DNA of 64,000 nucleotides from Oceanobacillus rekensis (GCF_002153375.1 NZ_MTBQ01000007.1:140043-204042); one strand, 5' to 3'; shown: positions 48,348 to 57,522, numbered from the stretch's first letter. The notes: generated by a model not told the origin, from the sequence alone. A program made the numbers and translations.

Positions 48348-48744
48348 TTAAGATATATATTTAATAATAAATGCCGTCTCAGGGAAAAACTTAATTAAGT
48401 CTGTTTGGACTGTACTTTGTGGCTCGATGTGAACAATAATAACGACATCGGTTTCTTTCTGTTTTGTCTCCACAACGATGTCAAGCCTACAGGTTCTTCC
48501 TTCAATCAAATCATTCAGATATTGGCGTGATGGAATTGAAATCGATGTTGGCATGAATCTCTGGAAAAAATATTTCCAAGAATTCACCGAAAAATTTGTG
48601 GATGAGTTCCTTAAATAGTTGATCGTGTTTCGTGTGAATAGGGTTTCTTCTTTTATCAATGTCGGAGTTTCTGACATATTTCGACATCGTCCTGAGACTT
48701 TTGTGGTGAGATAGCGAGGTGTATATCCGGTTATAATATAGCAT
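48348..48744 (-). pseudogene. Rpn/YhgA-type nuclease, frameshifted and truncated
   Basis: Minus-strand reading gives HTKHDQLFKELIHKFFGEF and LEIFFPEIHANIDF up to PISE, then a stop. A different frame continues with NDLIEGRTCRLDIVVETK and VIIVHIEPQSTVQ. These are the N-terminal blocks of recombination-promoting nuclease/putative transposase proteins. The C-terminal half is lost. A small indel near 48515 breaks the frame. Confidence 0.7.
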
Positions 48745-48801
48745 ATTTTATGGAGAAGAATAATTGCTTTATTGATATACAATGTTTCGACAAAGTTCGG
48801 G

Positions 48802-48817
48802 GGACAATACATTGTCC
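48802..48817. repeat. REP-like GGACAAT hairpin
   Basis: GGACAAT (48802-48808) and ATTGTCC (48811-48817), nearly perfect palindrome with GGG/CTC edges. Confidence 0.35.
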
Positions 48818-48907
48818 TCTTTCAATAGTTCAAGCTAACATATATCATGTAAAGGTAGTCTATGCGCTGGAATATTAGAGGAAGTTTTTATATATTTATT
48901 CGCAAAG

Positions 48908-49288
48908 CTAGAATACGGAATCGGGGAGTGATAGGCCTTTTCTCCCGTACAAACCAATATCATTTTCGATAAAGATTATTTCTTCTACATACTGCTTTAT
49001 TCGAGGCATCATGAAATTGACTCTTCTTTTGTCTCTTCTTAAATGGTCAAATGAATAAAAAGCAACGATATCAATTTTTTCATTTGTATTAACGAGATAC
49101 TTTAATAGTTCATTTAATCCTGGGCGCATACGATTTGCATACCCTAAATCGGAGAACTTTTTTAAAATGTCAATATTGCTTTGACTTAAGTATGTTAGAA
49201 TTTCCGTTTCAATATCAGCAACAGGAAGCTTTACTTCGGCAATTCGTTGTGTGTAAAGTAGTCCTGTTTTATAAGTCTCCATTCCCAT
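48908..49288 (-). CDS. Orphan serine-recombinase N-terminal domain, degenerate
   Basis: 126 residues resembling only the catalytic domain of serine recombinases: GYANRMRPGLNELLKYL (family G-Y-S-G/x-R-P-x-L-x-x-L), IDIVAFYSFDHLRRDKR (SFDRLSRD-like) and EEIIFIEN. The first strand reads LLYTQRIAEV where active enzymes have YTRVS, so the nucleophilic serine seems lost. There is no DNA-binding domain. Either a pseudogene or a repurposed small protein. GGGGAATATAG is a fair ribosome binding site. Confidence 0.6.
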   Translation of the reverse strand: MGMETYKTGLLYTQRIAEVKLPVADIETEILTYLSQSNIDILKKFSDLGYANRMRPGLNELLKYLVNTNEKIDIVAFYSFDHLRRDKRRVNFMMPRIKQYVEEIIFIENDIGLYGRKGLSLPDSVF

Positions 49289-49517
49289 CTATATTCCCCC
49301 ATTCTTATAAAACGTTAAGCGTTACTACCAGTAATTCTCATCTTGCACAAAAACTATACCTCTATATATTGATTAGTCAGTTTTCTGGAAGATCGGTACT
49401 ACGGTTACTCGTCCCACCGAAAATAATTTCGGTCTCGCACTGCTTACCCCATCAAGTAATGTTGTAGTCGTCACAAAGTTTATAAACTGCAACACCTGTT
49501 GCTTTATAGAATACAAT
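49289..49517. other. Gap between the recombinase remnant and the SDR remnant
   Basis: No reliable gene. Parts may be the lost 5' end of the SDR pseudogene, but no Rossmann GxxxGxG motif could be read. Confidence 0.3.
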
Positions 49518-50086
49518 TTTGATGTGTTCGTGGCGAATGCTGCAATAAATGAAGGAGGACATGCTTGGGCAAGTTTCGATGGATCGGTTCCGTGCACTTT
49601 TTGAAGTAAATGTCTTTGCGACACTGGAATCCGTACAAGTTACGGCAAAAATGTTGGTGGAAAAAGGAAGTGGAAAGATTCTGTTCTTAAGTTCCATGGC
49701 TGGTATTTCAGTAACTCCATAAGTAGGGCCGTATAAAACAACAAAACATGCTTCCTGAAGGAATTGCACAAACAATGCAATCGGAGCTTGAAGCGTTTGG
49801 AGTTCAGGTAGCAACGATTAATCCAGGTGCATTTGATACTGGATTCAATAATCGGAGCTCTGAAGAAATATGGAAATGGGTCTATGAAGAGAAACATTTT
49901 ACAAGGAAAGAAGATATGCTTAAACAGCAAGAAGGGTTGAAAGACCAGTTCAATCCAGAAGCTATGATTCAAAAGATGATTGAAAACATTTCCGCTGACC
50001 ATCATAAATTTCGCACCGTTTACCCGAAGGAAACAGAACAACAGTTGAAACAGACGGAAAAGGAACGTTGGGAATTGGAAATTTGA
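49518..50086 (+). pseudogene. Short-chain dehydrogenase, multiply frameshifted
   Basis: Fragments in family order but in different frames: FDVFVANAAINEGG (NAG motif region), MDRFRALFEVNVFATLESV, ILFLSSMAGISVTP followed by TAA where Tyr is expected, VGPYKTTKHAS (YxxxK motif region), then EGIAQTMQSELEAFGVQVA with INPGAFDTGFNNRS to the C-terminus. At least two frameshifts and one nonsense codon; the cofactor-binding N-terminus is not found. Confidence 0.82.
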
Positions 50087-50170
50087 TCTTTAAAATGAAG
50101 GCAGCTACTTTTGACATTATTCGGGGAAAGATAGCTGCGGATAACATTCTTAGTAAAGAGGGAACTATAG

Positions 50171-50216
50171 TAGAATGAAAAAAGTTTACCTCGCTGGGTA
50201 AACTTTTTTCATTCTA
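50171..50216. terminator. Bidirectional terminator
   Basis: 20-bp perfect arms (50171-50190 and 50197-50216) with A6/T6 tracts inside both arms, placed between the SDR remnant (+) and the HIT gene (-). Confidence 0.93.
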
Positions 50217-50245
50217 TATTTTTAATTTTTACTATTGATTTGAGT

Positions 50246-50668
50246 CTATAAATATTCTTTTATTTTCTCAATTATTTTCTTGTTTTCTTCTTCAGACAAG
50301 TATGTATTGCCTGGATTCATTTCAAAGGTAGAACCCCAGTCTGCTTTATCTTCATATTTAGGTACCACATGCATGTGGAGGTGATGCATCTTATCCCCGT
50401 ATGCACCGTAATTAATCTTATTAGGCTGGAATGCTTTGTCCATTGCTTCTGCGACCTTTTTAACGTCATTCATATAAGCCGCTAATTCTTCTGAATCAAG
50501 GTCGAATAATTCTTTTACGTGATCTTTATATACAACATTACATCTACCAGTGTACGTTTGTTCTTTAAAAAGAAATACTGTTGAAACATCTAATTTACCT
50601 ATTTCGATCATGAGAGCATCGCGATTTTCATCCTCCATGCAATACATGCAATCTTTATTTAGTTCCAT
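50246..50668 (-). CDS. HIT-family nucleotide-binding protein
   Basis: 140 residues from the ATG at 50668, chosen for the GGAGAGGG site upstream; a longer start at 50749 lacks one. Histidine triad HHLHMHVVP near residue 100 and an N-terminal CMYC pair that may bind zinc. HIT proteins hydrolyse nucleoside phosphoramidates or dinucleotides; which substrate applies is unknown. Monocistronic, ends at a bidirectional terminator. Confidence 0.87.
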   Translation of the reverse strand: MELNKDCMYCMEDENRDALMIEIGKLDVSTVFLFKEQTYTGRCNVVYKDHVKELFDLDSEELAAYMNDVKKVAEAMDKAFQPNKINYGAYGDKMHHLHMHVVPKYEDKADWGSTFEMNPGNTYLSEEENKKIIEKIKEYL

Positions 50669-50811
50669 GATTATCAAACCCTCTCCAAAACTATTTTCAG
50701 AAACATGCCATATTTTGATTCTCGCTAGCGTTATTATGACTAATTTCAAAAGATGTATTCTATAATTATTATATCATTCCCATTCTAAATTAGCTGATTT
50801 AAAAACCTGCA

Positions 50812-50838
50812 TTGACCTTTATTCATTTATGGTATAAT
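50812..50838 (+). promoter_or_regulatory. Promoter of the permease gene
   Basis: TTGACC (50812-50817) and extended -10 TGG-TATAAT (-10 at 50833-50838); the 15-bp spacer is compensated by the TGN motif. Confidence 0.6.
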
Positions 50839-50880
50839 AGAATGTCTTGTGAAAATTTTATTTATTAACAGGAGGATACC

Positions 50881-51948
50881 ATGTCACAGATAGATACAAC
50901 ACATCAACAGCAACAACCAAATCATAAAAAGGTCATTAGGTTTGTGATTGCCTTTATACTTATTGCTGCTGCTGGATTGCTTTATGTAAAATGGTGGCCT
51001 TATTATAATAAATCCATTTCAGCGGCTGATACAAATTCTATTGGATCTTCTATTTTAGGAGATCTCTCAACAGTGACGACATCATGGCAGGCTGCATTGG
51101 ATTATGCACTTGTTTATTTTGAATCTGTATGGAAGGCAGCAATACTTGGTATTTTACTCGGGTCCTTGATTCAAGTATTGATACCAACGAATTGGCTTCT
51201 TAAAGTACTTGGAAAAGCATCATTTGGCAGCACGGCTATTGCAGGGATGGCTTCTGTTCCGACTATGATGTGTACTTGTTGCGCCGCACCAATGGCGGTT
51301 GGACTTCGAAAAAAAAATGTCTCTGTCGGAGCAGCATTAGCTTTTTGGATTGGAAACCCAATGATTAATCCTGCAACACTAATCTTTATGACATTTGTAT
51401 TATCATGGGAATTCACAGTGATGCGACTTGTGTTCGGACTTATTTTAACCTTTGGAATCAGCTATTTAGCAAATCGCTTTGTGAAGAACACACAGCCAGT
51501 CGATATCGAAAAGGTTGTTGCGGATGTTAAGCCAGTTGAGGGTAGCTTTTTCTCAAGATGGTTAAGAAGCTTAGGGACTATGCTTCTTTATATTGTACCG
51601 GCATATGTTATATCTGTTTTACTTTTAGGAGCAGGAAGAGTTTGGCTTTTCCCAAGTTTAAGCGAATCAACTGCAAATAGCCTGATCGCAATTATTATCT
51701 TCGCAATTGCTGGAATGCTTTTTGTTATACCAACTGCAGCCGAGATCCCAATCATCCAAACATTTATAGCGTTAGGACTTGGAGGAGGACCAGCAGCGGC
51801 ACTATTAGTTACACTGCCCGCAATAAGTTTGCCATCTTTACTAATAGTTTCTAAGTCATTCCCAAAGAGGGTATTATTTTTTGTGATTGTATCGGTAGTA
51901 GTTCTTGGTATAGTCAGTGGTTTAGTAGGGAAAATGATTTTTAAATAG
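50881..51948 (+). CDS. YraQ/ArsP-family permease
   Basis: 355-residue membrane protein (PF03773 type) with about 8-10 helices in two halves. The first half contains the cysteine motif PTMMCTCCAAPMAVGL and FWIGNPMINPATL; the second half has the matching PTAAEIPIIQTFIALGLGGGPAAALL. ArsP members export trivalent organoarsenicals through a conserved Cys pair. It is convergent with mnmH-selD, which raises but does not prove a selenium or metalloid link. AGGAGG precedes the ATG. Confidence 0.8.
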   Translation: MSQIDTTHQQQQPNHKKVIRFVIAFILIAAAGLLYVKWWPYYNKSISAADTNSIGSSILGDLSTVTTSWQAALDYALVYFESVWKAAILGILLGSLIQVLIPTNWLLKVLGKASFGSTAIAGMASVPTMMCTCCAAPMAVGLRKKNVSVGAALAFWIGNPMINPATLIFMTFVLSWEFTVMRLVFGLILTFGISYLANRFVKNTQPVDIEKVVADVKPVEGSFFSRWLRSLGTMLLYIVPAYVISVLLLGAGRVWLFPSLSESTANSLIAIIIFAIAGMLFVIPTAAEIPIIQTFIALGLGGGPAAALLVTLPAISLPSLLIVSKSFPKRVLFFVIVSVVVLGIVSGLVGKMIFK

Positions 51949-51987
51949 AAAATAATATAATGATGCTTATACTTGTCAGCATATAAT

Positions 51988-52039
51988 AAAAAACCTGTAG
52001 ATCAGACACTTTTACTGTGTCCAATCTACAGTTTTTTTT
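51988..52039. terminator. Bidirectional terminator between permease and mnmH
   Basis: CTGTAGAT/ATCTACAG outer stem and GACAC/GTGTC inner stem, flanked by an A-run and a T-run. Confidence 0.88.
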
Positions 52040-53081
52040 AATGGATACTTGTTTTCGCATGTAAATAGTCTTGTAAAATTGTCACTGCTTCATCAACATT
52101 TTTTGCTTTGATTCTAACTTTTTGCTTATCAGGAATTTGGTTTGCAGTATGATCATATAAAGGATCATAGTAATATTCGAGCAGAAGTCGTACTCCTGAG
52201 GAATAGTTTCCCGATTTTAGATCCGATTCAATTTGATTGGCGATTGGTGTATGAATCCGTCTCTTTATTCTTGAGAAGGCTTCGATACATTCTTGCTCGT
52301 GCTCCCATGGCCTGTAATCGTCCAGAATGTGAATAACCCTTTCTTCTATTGGAATATCAACAATCAATTGAATACCTGTATCTTTTTTGTCTAACAAAAA
52401 ATCGGGGATTGTGACCTTTCCAATTCGTCTGCTTTCTCCTTCAATCAAAACGTAAGGGGAATGCTGAAGGCGTAGAAGGTCTTCCATTAGCAGTGCATCA
52501 AATTTTTTCTGGTTATTGGGTTCCAAGCCTATTTGGCCAAAAATGGAGCCTCGATGATTTGCAAGACCTTCCAAGTCTATAACTGGATAATTAGCCTCGT
52601 GAAGACGTTGTAATAGGCTTGTTTTTCCAGATCCGGTATAACCATTTAGTACAAGGGCATCTGGTTTCCAATTTATTGTCTCGAGCCTATCTACTACCCA
52701 ATTACGATAACTTCGGTAGCCACCATTTAAGCGATATGCTTTAATTCCCATCAATGAAAGAACGGTAGCAGAAGTTCTACTACGCATTCCTCCACGCCAG
52801 CAAAAGACAGCTTTATTTCCTTCTAATTCTTTAAATTGCTTTATAAAATCCGGCAATTTAGCTGAAACAATTTCCAGTCCGCGGTCTTTAGCGGCCTGTG
52901 GGTTTACTTGCTTATAAATAGTTCCAACTTCCGCTCTTTCCTCATCATTAAAAAATGGGATATTGATACTGCCAGGAATTGTTGCATCTTTAAATTCTGA
53001 CGGGGAACGTACATCAATTACTGTAAGCTCACCCGTATTTTTTGATGAAAGTAAATCTTCTATAGAAATATCTTGGAACAA
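52038..53081 (-). CDS. mnmH: tRNA 2-selenouridine synthase MnmH (SelU)
   Basis: 347-residue enzyme that replaces sulfur of 2-thiouridine with selenium from selenophosphate at the tRNA wobble position. N-terminal rhodanese domain with active Cys94 (VFCWRGGMRS) and a C-terminal P-loop domain GYTGSGKTS (147-155). Downstream of selD on the same strand, separated by 147 bp that hold a 93-bp terminal-repeat element. GGCGGAAACACC-like upstream has GAAAGGCGG as ribosome binding site. Confidence 0.94.
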   Translation of the reverse strand: MFQDISIEDLLSSKNTGELTVIDVRSPSEFKDATIPGSINIPFFNDEERAEVGTIYKQVNPQAAKDRGLEIVSAKLPDFIKQFKELEGNKAVFCWRGGMRSRTSATVLSLMGIKAYRLNGGYRSYRNWVVDRLETINWKPDALVLNGYTGSGKTSLLQRLHEANYPVIDLEGLANHRGSIFGQIGLEPNNQKKFDALLMEDLLRLQHSPYVLIEGESRRIGKVTIPDFLLDKKDTGIQLIVDIPIEERVIHILDDYRPWEHEQECIEAFSRIKRRIHTPIANQIESDLKSGNYSSGVRLLLEYYYDPLYDHTANQIPDKQKVRIKAKNVDEAVTILQDYLHAKTSIH

Positions 53082-53129
53082 GGTGTTTCCGCCTTTCCGA
53101 ATAAGAAAAAATATAACTTAATTACAAGT

Positions 53130-53222
53130 AGGTGTTCAAAAAGGAGGATAAAAAGGACCGAGAAGTTCGAGCCAACGAAGAAATTCGATGTGTCATTTTT
53201 TACCGGACTTTTTGAACATCCT
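53130..53222. repeat. 93-bp element with 14-bp terminal inverted repeats
   Basis: AGGTGTTCAAAAAG (53130-53143) and CTTTTTGAACATCCT (53208-53222) are inverted ends (one mismatch) of a stretch containing purine-rich AGGAGGATAAAAAGGACCG and a GTTCGAGCC..ACGAAG core. It lies between selD and mnmH. It looks like a small mobile or dispersed non-coding element of the kind common in Bacillaceae genomes. Confidence 0.65.
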
Positions 53223-53228
53223 TTACAA

Positions 53229-54278
53229 TTATAACACTTGAATATGGCCTGGATGGTCTTCAGTTACTTCACCGATTATGGCAGCTTCAACTCCAGCACT
53301 TTTTAAATTGGATAGCAGATCTGTTGCATCTCCATCTGTAACAGATATCAAAAGACCTCCAGAAGTAACAGCATCACATAAAATCCATTGATCAATTTGA
53401 TCCATTGTTTCCGGGAATGTAACATCATCTTTTAGGTGGTCATAGTTATTTTTTGTTCCACCAGGTACAGCTCCAGCTTCTGCAAGCTCTCTTACCCTTG
53501 GTAACGTTGGAACTTTTTCGTTGTAAATACGGATACCTGTATTGCTGCCTTTTGCCATTTCAGATGCATGTCCAAGAAGACCAAATCCGGTTACATCTGT
53601 ACACCCATGAACATCGTATGATTCCATTGTTTCAGAGGCTGTTTTGTTTAATGTTGACATAACATTTGTTACTCGGGCAATTTCCTCCTCTGTAACTAAA
53701 TCGCGCTTAATGGAGGTTGTTGTAATACCAACACCAATGGGCTTTGTTAAAATAAGTTTATCACCGGCTTTTGCACCAGTATTCGTACGAATTTTATCAG
53801 GATGCACAATACCTGTTACAGCAAGACCGAATTTAGGTTCTTTATCATCTATCGAGTGCCCACCGACAAGCGAAATATCAGCTTCTTTCAATTTATCCCC
53901 TGCGCCACGTAAAATATCTGTTAGAATTTGCTTATCCAATGTTGAGATGGGAAAAGCAACAATATTCAATGCAGTTAATGGCTTTCCACCCATTGCGTAA
54001 ACATCACTGATAGCATTAGCAGCAGCAATCTGCCCGAATGAGTATGGATCATCAACAATTGGCGTAAAGAAATCAACAGTTTGTACCATTGCCAATTCAT
54101 CATTTAATCGATAGACACCGGCGTCATCACTGGTATCCAAACCAACGAGTAAATCAGGATTAGGAGATGCAGGTGGTAAATCCCGTAACACTTGCGCTAA
54201 ATCAGCTGGACCTATTTTACAGCCGCAGCCACCTTTGGATGATAGTGAAGTAAGCTTTATATTAGTTGAATCCGTCAT
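53229..54278 (-). CDS. selD: Selenide, water dikinase SelD
   Basis: 349-residue enzyme making selenophosphate from selenide and ATP. Start at 54278 (MTDSTN) fits family length better than the upstream ATG at 54323. The catalytic pair is Cys18 and Lys21 in GGCGCKIGPADL, so this is the cysteine form, not the selenoprotein form. Also seen: VGLDTSDDAGVYRL, AMGGKPLTALNIV and GCTDVTGFGLLGHASEMA. Supplies MnmH, the next gene. Confidence 0.95.
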   Translation of the reverse strand: MTDSTNIKLTSLSSKGGCGCKIGPADLAQVLRDLPPASPNPDLLVGLDTSDDAGVYRLNDELAMVQTVDFFTPIVDDPYSFGQIAAANAISDVYAMGGKPLTALNIVAFPISTLDKQILTDILRGAGDKLKEADISLVGGHSIDDKEPKFGLAVTGIVHPDKIRTNTGAKAGDKLILTKPIGVGITTTSIKRDLVTEEEIARVTNVMSTLNKTASETMESYDVHGCTDVTGFGLLGHASEMAKGSNTGIRIYNEKVPTLPRVRELAEAGAVPGGTKNNYDHLKDDVTFPETMDQIDQWILCDAVTSGGLLISVTDGDATDLLSNLKSAGVEAAIIGEVTEDHPGHIQVL

Positions 54279-54412
54279 TTTAAAACAACCTTTCTTCTTT
54301 CGTTCTATTAAATAGTATAGCACTTTCAGGAAGAGTTGATGTCGGTCTATGAATTGTTGAATTTGTTGGTAATAGCTTAATTAAGATGATGCAGACTGGG
54401 GGAATCCCAAAG

Positions 54413-54793
54413 TTAATCAGCAAATTCCAACTGACCATTTTCTGAATTCAGATGATTATTTAAGTTTTCCACGGGGAATATAAAGGCCCATGGCATACTT
54501 GTTTCCGGCTGAATTTTTAACGCTGGTATTGTAAAAGCATGTTCTGAAATGACTTCATTTTCAACGATATAACTTAGTTTTGTATTGTTAAAAGTAAATA
54601 TATCATGGCTGAAATTATGAACTAAAACTGTGATCAGTAATTCCCCACGATGATTAGTTGCCTGCCATAATGGGGTAAATTTAATAGTAGGGTGATTGTG
54701 TGCGTTTGTTTCCTTGAAAACGGAAATGATTCTCTTTCGGTCTTTTATTGGAAGAGCCTTATCCCATGATGCTTCATACTGTAGTTTTTGCAT
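54413..54793 (-). CDS. SLAP-domain protein
   Basis: 126 residues from the ATG at 54793, where GAGGTG is well placed; an earlier ATG at 54847 is less likely. Sequence pattern (LQYEASWDKALPIKDRKRIISVF, HDIFTFNNTKLSYIV, then FTIPALKIQPETSMPWAFIFP) matches the SLAP domain found in accessory-Sec-associated and spore-former proteins of bacilli. No signal peptide. Function not established. Confidence 0.72.
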   Translation of the reverse strand: MQKLQYEASWDKALPIKDRKRIISVFKETNAHNHPTIKFTPLWQATNHRGELLITVLVHNFSHDIFTFNNTKLSYIVENEVISEHAFTIPALKIQPETSMPWAFIFPVENLNNHLNSENGQLEFAD

Positions 54794-54995
54794 GCTGGGC
54801 ACCTCTTTTTGTTTATTGATAACCGTTGATATAACAGGATTTAGCATTAAATGTTTTTAAGTATATTCTAAGAAAAATATATAATTTTATGTTAACATTG
54901 AATAGGATGAATCAGCAAATGTTCGTTGTGGAAGGATAATAGGTAATTTGAAATCAACATCAACGATTGACATCATATGGCAAGGAGGAATTAAA

Positions 54996-55211
54996 ATGGA
55001 AGAAAAAGAAAAAGAAAAAGAACAAGAAGTAAAAGCAATCCATCATGTGAATGTTGGAGATGTAGTCAAGGCAGTTAAAGGTGAACAGAAAGGTAAAAAG
55101 GGAGAGGTTCTAACAGTAAGAGAGAACTCCGTGATTATCAAAATAGGGAACCATCCTGTCACAGGTGAGCCAATAAAGACTGTAGTTAATCATAAAAATT
55201 ATAAAAAATAA
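54996..55211 (+). CDS. DUF2187 (YkvS-like) small KOW-type protein
   Basis: 71 residues from ATG 54996, with AAGGAGG upstream, not the TTG at 54948. After a charged EEKEKEKEQE start comes a KOW-like fold: VNVGDVVKAVKGEQKGKKGEVLTVRENSV, ending in HPVTGEPIKTVVNHKNYK. Similar to the YkvS/DUF2187 family; RNA or ribosome contact is plausible from the KOW-like pattern but unproven. Confidence 0.78.
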   Translation: MEEKEKEKEQEVKAIHHVNVGDVVKAVKGEQKGKKGEVLTVRENSVIIKIGNHPVTGEPIKTVVNHKNYKK

Positions 55212-55218
55212 GTGTAAA

Positions 55219-55263
55219 AAAAAAGCAGCAAATCCTACTCAATTGTAGAATTGCTGCTTTTTA
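55219..55263 (+). terminator. Intrinsic terminator after the DUF2187 gene
   Basis: AGCAGCAA (55224-55231) pairs with TTGCTGCT (55250-55257) with an inner CTAC/GTAG; A-run before and T-run after. Confidence 0.9.
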
Positions 55264-55342
55264 TTTGGCTGATATCTAATAACCTACGGCTGCTGCGCCT
55301 ATCAAAAATAAATGGGACACCGCACTGCTCGTCCATCGAAAA

Positions 55343-55616
55343 GAATTGTTGCTTTTTATCCTTCGTAATTTATATAAAGTACGAACTAAGATAAGTTTCT
55401 TCGGTGACCACTCTGGGAAATATACTTCGCGCATCCTGAGGCGGCTGGTGAGCCTCTTCATGCTAACGCATTTCAGAGTCTCACCGAACGTGCCCGTGGA
55501 AAGTATCCGCCCAGAGCGATCCCGGACGGCGATAAAAGCACAATTCTTTGGAAAACGGCCAGCGGTTACTTTGCACTTTACCTCAAGTCCGAAGAAATAA
55601 AAGCAATAATTTTACG
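55343..55616. repeat. About 275-bp GC-rich element with imperfect terminal inverted repeats
   Basis: The left end AATTGTTGCTTTTTATCC..TTCG (55344-55365) matches the complement of the right end (about 55590-55613) at 18 of 22 positions. The interior is much richer in GC than its surroundings and contains a hairpin GGTGAG-CTC/GAG-CTCACC (55447-55485) and a CCCGGACGGCG stretch. No protein-coding content. Looks like a non-autonomous MITE-type or structured dispersed element. Confidence 0.5.
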
Positions 55617-55653
55617 AGCGCTACATGATTAGCCACCATCGGTTTACTCACGT

Positions 55654-57522
55654 TTACCGGGCTGGTTTTCTCCATATACCTAGTACAATTGCTGCGACAA
55701 CTGTTCCGATTGCTAGAGAAAGAAGGAAAAATAGTGCATTTTCCGCTAAGGGAATGACGAAGATACCGCCATGTGGTGCCGGAATTGCACTATTCCAGAA
55801 CTGGGTCAAACCACCAGCAATAGCTGCTCCAATCACAGAAGAACCGATAATTCTAAGCGGATCAGCTGCTGCGAAGGGAATAGCACCTTCTGTAATGAAA
55901 GAGAGACCCATAACATAGTTGGTCACACCTGATTTTCGTTCATCTTCACTAAATTTATTTTTGAATAAAGTAGATGCTAATGCTATTGCCAATGGAGGTA
56001 CCATACCACCGGCCATTACTGCCGCCATTAGGCTGCCATCACCAGTGTCGGTGAAGATTCCGATTGAAAATGCATATGCTGCTTTATTGAATGGTCCACC
56101 CATATCGATTGCCATCATTCCACCAAGAAGTACACCGATAATAACTGCATTACCAGTTCCAAGACCTTGTAGGAAGTTTACCATTGCATTATTTACACCT
56201 GCAAAAATTGGTCCGAAAATAAAGAACATGAGGATACCAGTGAAAAACAGTCCTAATACAGGATAGAGAAGTATAGGTTTTAATCCATCCAAGGATTTTG
56301 GTAACCCACGTAAAAGTCTTTTCAAAAGGATAATAACATAACCCGCTAGGAAACCTGCAACCAGGCCACCGATAAATCCTGCATCACTATTAACAGCGAT
56401 CAAGCCACCAACCATACCAGGCATTAAACCTGGGCGATCAGCAATACTCATCGCAATAAAACCAGCGAAGATTGGAATAAGGAAGTTGAACGCATAACCG
56501 CCAATTTCATTGAGAAAAATAAAAGTCTCACTTTCACTTCCTAAAACACTTTCAAATAAGAACGAAATTGCCATGATAATACCGCCACCGATAACAAATG
56601 GCAGCATATGTGAGATACCATTCATTAAATCTTTATAAACGGTTCCCCAAATAGATTTTGGCTTCTCGTCATTACTGGAGCTTTCTTTATTATGATCGGC
56701 ATGATAAGTTGGTGCGTCTTGATTAATTGCTTTAGTTATTAATTCTTCTGTTTTTTTAATACCATCAGCGACCGGTCGTTCCAATACTGGCTTTCCATCG
56801 AAGCGGGCCATATCAACCTTTTTGCTGGCTGCGACGATGACAGCATCAGCCCGTTCAATTTCCTTATCTGTTAAGCGGTTTTTCGCTCCATCAGAACCAT
56901 TCGTTTCTACACGGATATCGACATCCATCTCTTTCGCCTTTTTCTTTAGAGCATCTTCTGCCATATAGGTATGGGCAATACCAGTAGGACATGCGGTCAC
57001 AGCAACAACGAATGGTTTTTTTGCGGAAGAGTTCCCTGCTGTAGCGGAAGAAGTATCTTCTTCTGCACTTTCTTCTGACTGATTAAATAGTGCATGAACC
57101 GCGTTTGGTGTTTCCGCCTGTTTTAACTGCTGAACAAAATCACTATCGATAAGCATTCTGGATAATGCTGCCAGTGTTTGTAAATGGGTATCGTTTGCGC
57201 CTTCAGGTACGGCTATCATAAAAAATAAATATGCCGGCCTTCCATCGAGTGATTCATAATTAACACCTTTTTTGCTTTTGGCAAATAGTACTGTCGGTTT
57301 ATTGACAGCTTTGGTTTTTGCATGTGGCATAGCAATACCATCGCCAAGCCCTGTAGATGATTGTGCCTCACGGTTCATGATGGCTTCCTTAAATTGTTTG
57401 GCGTCATTAATTACATTTTTTTTATCAAGACTATTAATCATTTCCTCAATTGCAGGCTCTTTTTCTGTCGCCTGCATGTCCATGATCATAATATCTTTTC
57501 TTAATAAATCAGTTATTTTCAT
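55654..57522 (-). CDS. fruA: PTS fructose-specific enzyme IIABC
   Basis: 622-residue permease that imports fructose as fructose-1-phosphate. Domain order IIA-IIB-IIC: IIA active His67 (AMPHAKT), IIB active Cys178 (VAVTACPTGIAHT), then eight or so membrane helices of IIC starting near residue 285 (with GGPFNKAAYAF and the final PHGGIFV motif). Last gene of fruR-fruK-fruA, 39 bp after fruK. Confidence 0.96.
   Translation of the reverse strand: MKITDLLRKDIMIMDMQATEKEPAIEEMINSLDKKNVINDAKQFKEAIMNREAQSSTGLGDGIAMPHAKTKAVNKPTVLFAKSKKGVNYESLDGRPAYLFFMIAVPEGANDTHLQTLAALSRMLIDSDFVQQLKQAETPNAVHALFNQSEESAEEDTSSATAGNSSAKKPFVVAVTACPTGIAHTYMAEDALKKKAKEMDVDIRVETNGSDGAKNRLTDKEIERADAVIVAASKKVDMARFDGKPVLERPVADGIKKTEELITKAINQDAPTYHADHNKESSSNDEKPKSIWGTVYKDLMNGISHMLPFVIGGGIIMAISFLFESVLGSESETFIFLNEIGGYAFNFLIPIFAGFIAMSIADRPGLMPGMVGGLIAVNSDAGFIGGLVAGFLAGYVIILLKRLLRGLPKSLDGLKPILLYPVLGLFFTGILMFFIFGPIFAGVNNAMVNFLQGLGTGNAVIIGVLLGGMMAIDMGGPFNKAAYAFSIGIFTDTGDGSLMAAVMAGGMVPPLAIALASTLFKNKFSEDERKSGVTNYVMGLSFITEGAIPFAAADPLRIIGSSVIGAAIAGGLTQFWNSAIPAPHGGIFVIPLAENALFFLLSLAIGTVVAAIVLGIWRKPAR

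Noticed and set aside
53160..53180. tRNA T-loop-like GTTCGAGCC
   Set aside because: No acceptor or anticodon arms can be formed around it; it is part of the 93-bp terminal-repeat element.
54238..54246. SelD as a selenoprotein
   Set aside because: The catalytic position is an ordinary Cys codon (GGCGCK), not an in-frame TGA.
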